Source: Closterium sp. NIES-65 (Eukaryota > Streptophyta > Zygnematophyceae > Desmidiales > Closteriaceae). From it: a stretch of DNA of 64,000 nucleotides. The position numbers and the translations under genes are program-made. The notes beneath the pieces were generated by a model, which saw nothing but the letters and a program-made list of their open reading frames with translations, did no database searches and was not told where the DNA came from. Each line of letters opens with the position of its first letter. Position 1 is the first letter of the stretch. The stretch covers positions 1 to 64,000 of the forward strand of contig CANXME010002323.1 in the NCBI GenBank assembly GCA_948144175.1, read 5' to 3'. Below, in pieces: positions 49,001-61,000 of the stretch.

Positions 49001-52000
49001 CCCAACCCCCTCCCTCCTTGCAGCTCACCACTCACGTGCTGCAGCCAGCGCATGCGGTGTCTCCGCGCACGCTGCAGCTCCTCTTAGACGCGCTCACCGC
49101 CCTCAGAGCCTGCCACACCCGCGCTCGCATCGCCCCTCCCCCCACTGCTGCTGCTGCTGCCCGTGCTGCTGCCTCTGCCATGGGCGCTCGAAAGAGTGCT
49201 GCCAAGGTGCTTCTACTTCTCCTCACCCCACTTTCTGGTACCTGGTGTTGTTGCTGCCATGCTCAGTTCCCCTTGTTTTCCTCTTCGCCTTCTTCCTTCC
49301 ACAACACGCATTATTTTTTCAAACAGCGGTTTCCCTTACTCCACTGCAATGCTCCTCACCTCTTGCTGCTCCCTTCTCATCCGTCTGTCTGTCCCACGTC
49401 TCCTCCTCACTTTCTTTCCTCCATCCAGGCAACATCAGCAGCAGCTCCCTCCACTACCACAGAGGCCTCTACACGCACAGCAGCAGGCGTGGCTGGCAGC
49501 AGCAGCAAGGGCAAACGAGGGGGCAGACGGGGGACCAAGAAGAGTGCTGCTGAGTCTGCTGCAGGGGGGCAGGAGGGGCCAGCAGTTGGGGCAGAAGCAG
49601 AAGAAGCAGGTGCAGCTCAACTGAGGGCAGAGGAGAAAGGGGCTGAAGTGGATGAGGACGAGCCAGAGGCTCCTCAGCACTGGCAGTCTGTGAGCCTCCT
49701 TGCCTCCTTACCTCTTTGCCTCCTTGCCTCCTTGCCTCCTTGCCTCCTTGTCTCTTTGCCTCTTTACCTCCTTGCCTCTTTGCCTCTTTACCTCCTTGCC
49801 TCTTTGCCTCTTTACCTCCTTGTCTCTTTGCCTCTTTACCTCCTTGCCTCTTTGCCTCTTTACCTCCTTGCCTCTTTGCCTCTTTACCTCCTTGCCTCCT
49901 TGTCTCTTTGCCTCTTTACCTCCTTGTCTCTTTGCCTCTTCGCATTTTTGCCTCTTTGGCTCTTGTCATTTTTGCATCTCTGCCTCTTTGCGTTCTTGCC
50001 TCCTTGCATCCTTGCCTCCTTGCCCCTTTGTCTACTTGTCTCTTTGCCTCTTTGCCCCTTTGCCTCCCTGCCTCCTTCCTTCTTGTCTCTTTGCCTCCAT
50101 GCCTACTTTGCCTCCATGCCTCCTTGCCTCCTTGCTTCCTTCACTCCTTGCCTCCGTGCCTCCTTCCCTGCTTCTGCCTTTTCCTCCATGCCTCCTTGGC
50201 AGCACGCGACCATCTCGTCTGCTTGGTTCTTGCCCACTGCCACACCCACCCATGCCCTCTCATCCATTCCACTCCACCCTCCTTCTGTGCCGCCCCAAAT
50301 GTGTCTCCCATATTTTCTACGTCCCCCCTCGTGTACATGTGTGTGTGTGCATGTGTATGTGCATGACTGCCTTCCCTCCCTCTGCTCCGTCTCAGCCTGT
50401 CTGGTTGCAACTGGACTTGCTTACCCTGGCACAGGCTGCACAGGTAACACCTCCCCCACATGCACCTTCACCTGAGGGGCATAGAGAAGTAACGTAGAAC
50501 AAAGGGAAGCTGCTTGTGTGTTGCCTAGTCATGTACCTGACTTTGATGGATTGGCCAGCAGAATAAGTGCAGACGCAGCATTGCATCATCTCATCTAATG
50601 CACCGTCCGTGTGAGCGCTGTAGCACTGTGCACTGTGTGTGTTGATGCGCGCGTGCTTCCTTCCGCTGTGCAGCACTGTGGTGCGACACTCACGGCCATT
50701 CTCTATGCCGAGCTCTGGTGTGAGGCACACTTTGGACGGCCCACTCTCGGCGAACCAAGCTTTGATGAAGACTCCGACGCGGTAACCACAGGCACACACC
50801 TGATGGTCACTGGAGCCCCGCGTCTTCTTAATACACAGTTGAAACGGCCATGCTTCTTTGCTCTGGATCTTTGGAGTTTCAATCTTGCCTCGACACCTGT
50901 TGTGTTGTGCTCTTTCCCCCACCTTTCCCTCCCCTTACCCTCAATGCGCACTTCCTGCCAATGGCGATTCTCTCCTCTCCCACATCACCTTCTAAGATCC
51001 TCCCTCTTCTGCTCTGCTGGCAGGTGGAGCCCCACGAGGCGCTGCTGATGGGGTGCTACAGTGCCGTGAACGAGCCCGATGCCATCTACGCTGTCGCCCG
51101 CACCAACAAGGTGCGCGTGGAATGTGAGGCGTGGCTTTTGTTTTCGAGGCGACACAAGAGTCACCTTGCTACAGCGCTGTGAATGAGCTTGATGCCATCT
51201 ATGCCGTCGCTCGCACCAACAAGGTGCGCACGCAACGGAGAGAGGGAAGGGGGGAGGGGAGGGGGGGGGGGGGGGGGGGGAAACTGCAATGCACTCAGCT
51301 CAAATATCGCTGCATAGCATCTGTACCACACTACTCACGCATGACAATGCCCCGAACTGCCCTTAGTGTGTCGGGACGGGCTGGTCTGACTTTCCGTCCT
51401 CTTTCTCCCTGCGTGCCCATGCATGCATGCAGCTTCCGTCCCGTCTGGCCATCGACCGCCACGAGGGGCGATGGGAGAAGGTTCTAGAGACGCTGGACCA
51501 TGCCATGTCCCACCGCCCTGCACCTGCTGGTGCTGCTCTTTCCTCTGGTGCTACTCCTGCAGTGCCCTCGTTACAGTCACAGTCACAGTGGCAGGGGCAG
51601 TGGGCGCAGCAGGGAGTGGTGGCAGCACTGCAGCACATGGCATGCTCCCACGTGTTGCAAGCGTACTGCCGCGGTGCCGTCTCAGCACCTTCTGCTGCTG
51701 TTGCCACTGATGCTGCCGCTGGGGGTGCTGGTGTTGTTGCCGGTGCTGCTGTGGGCACAGCAGGTGCTGCTGGAGGGGCGGTGCATGGAGCTCTTGGGAC
51801 AGAAAGAACGGATTTTCTCGAGCTTCAGGTTTGATTTTGTGTCCAAGTTCCCTTTTGTTACCAATGTCATCCACAACATGCCCACCTCTTGCACCGCCCA
51901 GCATGTCCCTTCTCCCGCACTCACGCACGTGGTATCATATGGTCAATGAGAAATATTACATGTCTGTGAAGTGAACGTTCACGCTCTCATGTGCCTCTTT

Positions 52001-55000
52001 CGCCCAGAATTTCTTCTTGGCTTGGCAGCAACGACGCTACAGTCTTATCTCAACTCAACCCGGTCTCTCTGTTCACACCCACACACAATCTCTCTCTCCT
52101 GTCTTATCCCTGCTGTTGTTCCGCACCCCTCATCTCATCCCTCTCATCTGCAGTACGAAGCTGCCTGGAAGATGGGCAAGTGGGACCTGCCAGCAGCTCA
52201 GCTCCCGGACTCGTCCAACTCGTCACCCTACCCGCCCTCCACCTTGCTCATACTCACAGCCCCACCTGGCAGCAGCAGCACCACTGCGTCCACCATGCCT
52301 GGTGCTGCTTCTGGCTTCCACGCCGCTCTCTACAGGTGTGTTGCAGCCTCCTTTAGAGAGCGGCGCCCCCTTTGTCACACTCACAGCCCCACCAGGCAGC
52401 AGCAGCACCACCACGTCTGCCATGGCCATGCCTGGCGGCGCTGCTGCTGGCTTCCACGCTGCGCTTTACAGGTGCGCTGCAGCAGCCCTTTCTTCCGCCT
52501 GTGTTCCTGTGCCGCCCGTGTCCGCTGCAGCTTGCTGGTTTCGAGCGTGAGCACTACAGGTGCGCTGCAGCAGTGAACATCCCATCCCCATCGCTCCCCA
52601 TCGTTTCCTCCTCCATGCTTCCACCCGCTCCCCTCTCTCCTCGTCCACCCATCCATCGCCCTCTCCCGACAGTGCTCTCAAGGCTCTTCATGATGACGAC
52701 TGCACTTCCGCTGCCGCCGCTGCTGTTGCTGCTCAGCAGGTGCTGCCAGCCTCGGCTCCTCCCTGTCATGAACACTCTCACTCAACTCAATAAACTTGCT
52801 CTTCCAGTACAGCACATGCACGTGCTATCTTGCGCCACTTTCTCAAAATGCACTTACGAGCATTCACGTTCTTCAAAATACCCCATGCTCCATTCCATGT
52901 CCGTCCATCCAATGCAACCCCCACCCCTCCCTCCACACACAACTGTGCTCTCACACACACCCTTGCGCACTCTTCCCACTGCAGCATTACCCGTTTTTCT
53001 TACTTCTCAAAGAGTCATTCATCTGCGCATGTCTACCTGCTCTGCACATCAAGCATCGTCGCATGCACTCACTCGCTCACACATGTTTTCCTCCACCCAA
53101 TGTCACCGTGTCACAGACTATTGTGTGCCAGCTGGCGTCCATGTCAGCAGAGAGTGCCCTCCACATCAACTCACGCCTCATCCTCCTCCAGGTCAGCCAG
53201 ACTCCCCCATCCACTCATCCACTCGTCCACCCATCTTCTCATCCCCCATTCTCCTCCCTCTCAGCGCCGCCTACCTTCCATCCACCATCATCGTTCCATT
53301 CCCTGTTCCTCCCCTCCCCCTCCCCCTCCTCCCTGACTCTTACCTTTTGCTCGTCCCTATCAAAACTGATTTCCCCCAGCTCTTTCGTGTGGCTGTCTAA
53401 GTGTCTCACCCGTCCCGTTCTGCCTTCCTGCTCCCACAACGATCCATCTCGGGTGTGAGCAACTAGCAACTTTTTTTTTACGGCCACAGCTGCACTGCAC
53501 ACACTCTTTCCCCCACTCATCCCCATCTCCCTGTGTCATTCAGGCCCTGGAGAACGTTCGAGAGGCAGCAGCTCCCACACTCGCCCGTGGAGGGGGCCCG
53601 CCCATTCACGCAGGGCAGGCACGGCACACAGAGGTGGGCAAGGCAGGGATGGATGGGGAATGCAGGAGTGGGGAATACAACTGCTGAATCACAACAAAGA
53701 AGCTACTGAGATTGGTTTCGATACGATTGAGTCGGGAGTGAGCAAAAGCTGCACAACAAGGTTGGCCTCATTTGGATGTCTGTATACTACTTTCTTTCTT
53801 ATGCATGACTCCTTGTGCCTACATGAAACGCTGCTTCCCTTGCCCGAACCCTCTCTACCTACCCTACGCCCACTCGCCCACACACTCGTCAGTTCATTCA
53901 CATCATATTCTCCCGCCCACATTACCCTAATTCTCCTCCCCCCCCCCCCTCTGTTGCAGCTGCACACGTGGCAGCGCCAGCTGGCAGCGTGTGGGAGCAG
54001 CTTCGAGTTACAGGAGCCGCTGCTGAGCTGTCGGGGGGCGTATCTGCGTGCGAGTGGGCAGCATAACGCCCTGCCGCTGCACCTGCTGGAGGCTGCCAGC
54101 CTCTGCCGCAAGGTGGGTTGACTGCCGTGCTGCTGACTGCCGTGCTGCTGACTGCCGTGCTGCTGACTGCCATGCTGCTGACTGCCGTGCTGCTGACTGC
54201 CGTGCTGCTGACTGCCGTGCTGCTGACTGCCGTGCTGCTGACTGCCCTGCTGCTGACTGCCCTGCTGCTGACTGCCCTGCTGCTGACTGCCCTGCTGCTG
54301 ACTGCCGTGCTGCTGACTGTCCTGCTGCTGACTGCCCTGCTGCTGACTGCCCTGCTGCTGACTGCCCTGCTGCTGACTGCCGTGCTCCTGATTCCACATG
54401 CGTTGGATGCTTTCTTCTTCTTCTTCACTTCTCTCCACCTTCCATTCATCGTATGTCACTCTTCCTAATTTCTCTCTGCTGCAACAAACCATTGTGGCAC
54501 CCTCCCTAATTTCCCTCTCTCTTTCACCCACCCCTCTCCGTTCATCCCATGCCTCTCCATTCATCCCATGCCTCTCCGTTCATCCCATTCCTCTCCGTTC
54601 ATCCCATGCCTCTCCGTTCATCCCATGCCTCTCCGTTCATCCCATGCCTCTCCGTTCATCCCATGCCTCTCCGTTCATCCCATGCCTCTCCGTTCATCCC
54701 ATGCCTCTCCGTTCATCCCATGCCTCTCCGTTCATCCCATGCCTCTCCCTCCCAACCAGGCGCGCCTTCTGAGCCAGGCAGCAGTGCAGGTGCAACATCT
54801 CAAGGATGCCTGCCGCACCCTCACAGCACGCAGCCACACACCCACCACTGTGCCGCACCTGCCACCAACAAGCAGCGCTGCCACAGCATCGGCAGAGGAG
54901 GGGACGTGGGGAGTGGAGGGGGTGGCATTCTGTGGGCGGGTGGAGGAGGCGAAGCTGCTGGCATTGGAAGGGCAGCAGGACATGGCCGTGCGCCTGCTGC

Positions 55001-58000
55001 AGCACCTGCTGCGCCCAGACCTGCCACCGCACGCTTCCCAGGGGTCTGCTTCACCTTCTGCCGCCTCTGCTGCTGTTACCACTGCTGCTGTTACCACTGC
55101 TGCTGTTACCACTGTTGCTGCTGCATGTGTACCAGTGTCTGACCGCGTCTACACGCTCGGCTTGGCGGCCAAGTGGCTTGGGGAGACGCGCTCTATAAGG
55201 TTGGGCTGGAGTGGGAGGCTAGAGGCGTGGGAAACGGGATTCATTGCCACTCACAGCTGAGATGAGCATCATAAAGCGGGATTGAATCTTTCCACAATCA
55301 AAAGTTGTGTGCATGGATCTTTGAATCTTGATGCTCATGGAGTGAAGTGCACTGTTTGTTCGACAGCTGCCATTGGCCCAAAATTCAATCCTTAATTCTT
55401 CTCTCTCTCTAACGTTCGAAGCTGTTGCATTGGTTTCCCTTAACTTTCTGGGGTTCCCGTCGTTCCTTCTCCCCTCTCGCTTCTGTTATCTCATTCTCCT
55501 GTCCGACGCCCACCAGCTCGCGGGTGGTACTGAATGACTACCTGTGGCGCGCAGTGGACCTCACAACCCACCCGCCCACTGCCTCACACTCCGCCTCGCC
55601 CTCTGCTGCTGCTGCTGCTGCCACTGCACCCCCAAGCTATGCCTCCCTTCCGTTCGCCAATAACTGGCACCAGCAGAAACAGGAGCGGCAGTGGAAGCAG
55701 CAGCAGCAGCAGCAAGGGGGATATGGTGGGCAGCAGGGGGGTGAGAGGGAGCAGGGGGGACAGGGGGGGGAGCAAGGCCAGTGGCAGCAGCGGCGGCAGT
55801 GGGGAGAGGTGCATTTTCAAATGGCGCGCTACGTGGATGGGCTGTTTGTGGTGCTGCATACTCGGCTGCACTCGCAGCAGTGGCGTGCGGCACAGGATCT
55901 CACAAACCACAAGGTGCATTGCGATTGAGAGTGAGAGTGAGAGTGAGAGTGAGGCACAAGGTGGGGCGGTAGCGAGGCATGGCGGCACGGGAAGTGCACA
56001 CAAGACGCACGGCACGGGAAGTGCACACAAGACGCACGGCACGGGAAGTGCACACAAGACGCACGGCACGGGAAGTGCACACAAGACGCACGGCACGGGA
56101 AGTGTGGAGTTGGGAACATGCGAGTTGCTCTCACCTATTCATCTGCTCACCTCTGTCGTCCCATGTTCTGCTTGACTGCCCTCCACCCCCTCTCTCTCTG
56201 CCTTCCTGGCATGGCATGGCATGGCAGCGGAAGGAGTTGGAGGAGATGACAAAGCGACTAAAGGCTTCTAGACGAGTGAGTACCGGCTGTGCCCGCGGTG
56301 CCCGCTGTGCCCCCCACCTCTCTTCTGAACTGCACCCTGCTCGCTTGTTGTGTCCACGCACATCCACTATCAAGTCAACCCAACAAGATCCTCTTCCGGA
56401 CTTGACATGACTGACACTGCCTCACCCCACCGCACGCATGGCACCGCATTGCACCGCACGGCACCCACCTCGTATCAGGAGGACGAGAGGCGGGTGTACG
56501 GGATGAAGATGATGGAGCTACAGAAGCAGCTGAGCATGGACGACCAGGAGGCCAACGACCTGCAGGTGCAACCCCCGCACCTTGCCATTCCTCCTCCCTG
56601 CCATCCCTCCTGCCTGCCATCCGGTGCTCCATCCACCTACCATCCTTGGTTAGTCCGCAGAAGGCTATAAGCCAAAACTGCTTGTTATCAAAGTTTACAA
56701 AGGTGCAAACACAGGGAAGCACCACACCCTAATATGCTTGCCAGTCTCTGCCTTGTGTTCGCTGAAACGGGTCCTGTGGTCTCCTCTACGGCTCCCGTCT
56801 GTATGCCTTGCTGTGCCGTGCCGTGCCGTGTCGTGCTGTGCTCTGCTCTGCTCTGCTCTGCTCTGCTCTGCTCTGCTCTGCTCTGCTCTGCTCTGTGGTG
56901 CGGTGCTGTGCTGTGCGGTGGTGAGTGCAGGGAGAGCATGACATGTACCTACGTGCTGCTCTCGAGAACTACAGGAACTGCCTTCTGGCGGCCGACACGT
57001 TCAACATCAAAGGGGTAACTGTTGAAGTGGTAACTGTTGAAGTGGTAACTGATGAAGTGGTAACTGTTGAAATGGTAAGTGTTGAAGTGGTAACTGTTGA
57101 AGTGGTAACTGTTGAAGTGGTAACTGTTGAAGGGGTAACTGTTGAAGTGGTAACTGTTGAAGTGGTAACTGTTGAAGTGGTAACTGTTGAAGTGGTAACT
57201 GATGAAGTGGTAACTGTTGAAATGGTAACGGTCGAAGTGGTAACTGCTGAAGTGGTAACTGCTGAAGTGGTAATTGTTCAAGTGGTAACTGTTGAAGTGG
57301 TAACTGTTGAAGTGGTAAGTGTTCAAGTGGTAACAACTGTTGAAGTGGTAACTGTTGAAGTGGTAACTGTCGAAGTGGTGACTGTTGAAGTGGTAACTGT
57401 TGAAGTGGTAACTGCTGAAGTGGTAACTGTCGAAGTGGTAACTGTTGAATTGTTAACTGCTGAAGTGGTTGGTAACCATCAAAGTGGCTACTGTTGACGT
57501 CTCAGTGGAGGACGTATCAAAGTGATGATACACATGAGCTGCGAGCAGTAACATTTGGAAGCGATCCGGCTGTGCTGTGCTGCATCAGGGTGGTAACAAG
57601 CTGAGAACGTGACAGTAGCTGATTGGTTCGCATGCACCTTTCCACCAATAGCACCTCCCCGTTCCCACCTTGCCTAGCGCTCATTTTTGTTTCCAACCAC
57701 CACACCCTGCCTCTCCTCCTTTCTTCCTTGCCCACTCGCCCGCACGCCCACAGGTGTTCCGCCTGACAGCGCTCTGGTTCACGCTGCTCAAAAATACCAA
57801 CGCGGACACAGTGAATGCGGAGATGCTCACAACCATTTTTTAGTCGACTCAAAAGTCAACTTCTTGTCATCTCCCCCCCCCCCCCCCGCCTCTATGCCCA
57901 CAGGTGTTTCGCCTGACAGCGCTCTGGTTCACGCTGCTCAACGATGCCACGGCTGACGCAGTCAATGCGGAGATGCTCACAACCATCCAGACGGTCAGTC

Positions 58001-61000
58001 ATTTCGCTTCTCAGTCACAGATGCATCATTTTTTCGTGGCGAAAATTTCTCTGCGAGCACGTGTATGCGAGTAACCAATGAGACCAAGAATGGCCAACGT
58101 CCACCCCCAATAGGGGCTGAAGAACGTGCAGCAGCACATGCTCCCCTGCTTCTAGCAGCACGTGCTCCCCTGCTTCTAGCAGAGCCCTCCCGCATTCCTC
58201 CCACTTGAAGCCACCCACGCCCTCCTTTCCCACTCAATTGCCACCCCCTGCCCTGCCTCGCCCTTCCCCTCTCCAGGTGCCGTCATACAAGTTCCTGCCA
58301 CTCGTGTACCAGATGGCATCACGCATGAGCGAGCGAGACCCCCACGGCTCACCGCCGCTGCACCCTGAGACACCCGACTTCCAGGTGGGTGGTCCGTTCA
58401 GCTCAGCTTTCCAAGGCTATCACACTTGCCTGTTCAAATCTGACCAACTCTACCCCAATTGCCCAATTTGACCACTTCAGCTGTTTGTTCGGTCATGTAT
58501 GTATGCATGAAAACTCCTCCGCTCTCTGCTATTGCTCTCTGCACTCGCTCTCCGTGTTAGACGTTCACAATGCAGTGCATGTCCTCGCTGAATCAGCATG
58601 CTCGACTTGCGTGCATGCTGCTGTAAGAAGCTCTTGCACAATGCAGGCGTTTTGAGACGTCACCTCAAAACACTTCTTCAAACACATGTATGCATGCTGC
58701 TGTAAGAGCCTCATGCACAATGCAGGTGTGCTGTGCGGGCAAATGTGCTATTGCGCACCCTCGGCTTTTGCAATGAGTCAACGGGTTACTTACGCGTCTG
58801 AGAATTCTCAAAAGTGATTTCGATGAGTCAACGGGTTACTTACGCGTCTGAGAATTCTCAAAAGTGATTTCGATGAGTCAACGGGTTACTTACGCGTCAA
58901 GCATTGTTTGTGCTGACGGAAGTTGGCAGAAGATCTTCTTCTTGCTGAAGCTCTCCCCCCGTCCATGTTCCCAACCCAACATCATGCCTTACTTTCTCCC
59001 CACCCACAGTCAGTGCTGACAACGCTCGTCAAGCGAATGGCGGACGACCATCCCCTGCACACCGTGCCTGTGGTACGCACTCAGTCACCCCATGTTCGGC
59101 CATGCTTCATAAAAAATCACAGCATTCGAAGCCTGGCTCACACCTACCTACACAGCACCGCAGTGCACACACTATGCCCCAAAAACTCCTCCGACTTGTT
59201 TCAACACTCCCCTCCCCTCCCCTCTCTCCCCTCCAACCCAACCCCTACCTACCCACCTCCACCCTCCGCCCTCCCCCTTCTCCGCAGCTCATGGCGCTGG
59301 CCAATGGCAACAGGGTGCGTAGCAGCCAGCGCGGGCGCAACCTCTTTGTCGTGGATGAGGACAAGATCCGGGCGGCAAAGGCTGTCCTGGGCGGCATGGC
59401 TGAGCGGCACAAGCCCATGCTGGATGAGGTAAGACAAGAAAGTAGGCTTGCTGCCATATCGTCTGATCCGAGTTGACTTTTGAGTCGACTCGAAAGTCAA
59501 CTCATCGGGTCTGATACAACTGTAAGCGTGCTGGTATTAGTTCCTCCAAGGACTGTGTGGTGCCTCCAAGGACTGTGTGGTGCCTCCAAGGACTGTGTGG
59601 TGCCTCCAAGGACTGTGTGGTGCCTCCAAGGACTGTGTGGTGCCTCCAAGGACTGTGTGGTGCCTCCACGGACTGTGTGGTGCCTCCAAGGACTGTGTGG
59701 TGCCTCCACGGACTGTGTGGTGCCTCCACGGACTGTGTGGTGCCTCCAAGGACTGTGTGGTGCCTCCAAGGACTGTGTGGTGCCTCCAAGGACTGTGTGG
59801 TGCAGCTGCTTCATGCAGCTACTGGTGAAGAGAAGAGCCAAGCCCACCATTCCTCTTTCATCTTGCTTCCCGCCCATCCTCGCCCTACCTGCCTGTCTGC
59901 CAGCCAAACCGCCCCTTCTATCTTCCCCCAGAATTCACCAGCTGATGGATATGTGGATATGGAATGCCGCCCTCATTCGTCCTGTGGTGTGCCCCACATC
60001 TCCCCAATGCGCCATCTTCACTCAACCCGCTTGCCTGCCAACCAAACCACCCCTTCCTTTGTATGTCCCCACAGATGCAGCAGCTGATGGATCTGTACAT
60101 CCGCCTAGCGGAGCTGGAGTCCAGCAAGGAGGTGGGTGCGGTGCGGTGGAATGCGGTTACAGAGTGTGAGGAGGTAGATGGTGGTTGTCTATTCCACATG
60201 GGATGCTTCGTCCTCAGGGTCTCACCTCGCGCATGCTTGTTGCTGTCACAGTCACTTGCAGTCTGCTGCACTTCTCTCCTTGCTCCACCGGACCACCGCT
60301 TTCCACTTTCCTCTCCGTGTTCTTGTCTGTGAATCTGCAATCCACTTTCTTTCCACCATCCCACTCGCCTCAGGATCTCATGCGTTCAAAGCAGCTACCG
60401 AGAAACTTCCGCAGCGTCAGGGACCTCTTGCGGGTGAGTGGTGGCCTGGGAAGCAGAATGCGGGTGGTAGTGCTGGGGTATTCTTCTGAACCACAATTGT
60501 CATTCACTATTGAGAACTCTCAAACCCGTTGTTGTAGATTTCACTTGTGTACAACAGCATGCCGGCGATGCTGAGTGTGTCACAGCCACGATTGTCATGC
60601 ACAGCAGGCGTGCAGGCTGTACCTGGCTGTACCTGGCTGTACCTGGCTGTACCTGGCTGTACCTGGCTGTACCTGGCCGAGCATCTTTGTGTTCAACTTC
60701 TGTGAACGACTTTCAACGTCTTCATATGATGGGCCGGTCGCCTATGCAGATTAATCTCCCGGCCCTTGCCACCTTCCCTCAGTTGTCAGTTCCCTATGAT
60801 GGTCAGCTCTCTCTGCCCCCCTGCCACCCACCCCCAGGTGCCGGTGCTCACAGCCTCGGTGCCTGTGGAGTTCTGAGGCTCCTCAAAAACCATCTCCTCC
60901 TGTCCTCACCGCACGCACGTGAGGCCCCCTCTCCTCCTGCTGCCTGCCCCCAGGTTCCCGTGCTCACAGCCTCGGTGCCTGTGGACCAAACCTGCTGCTA

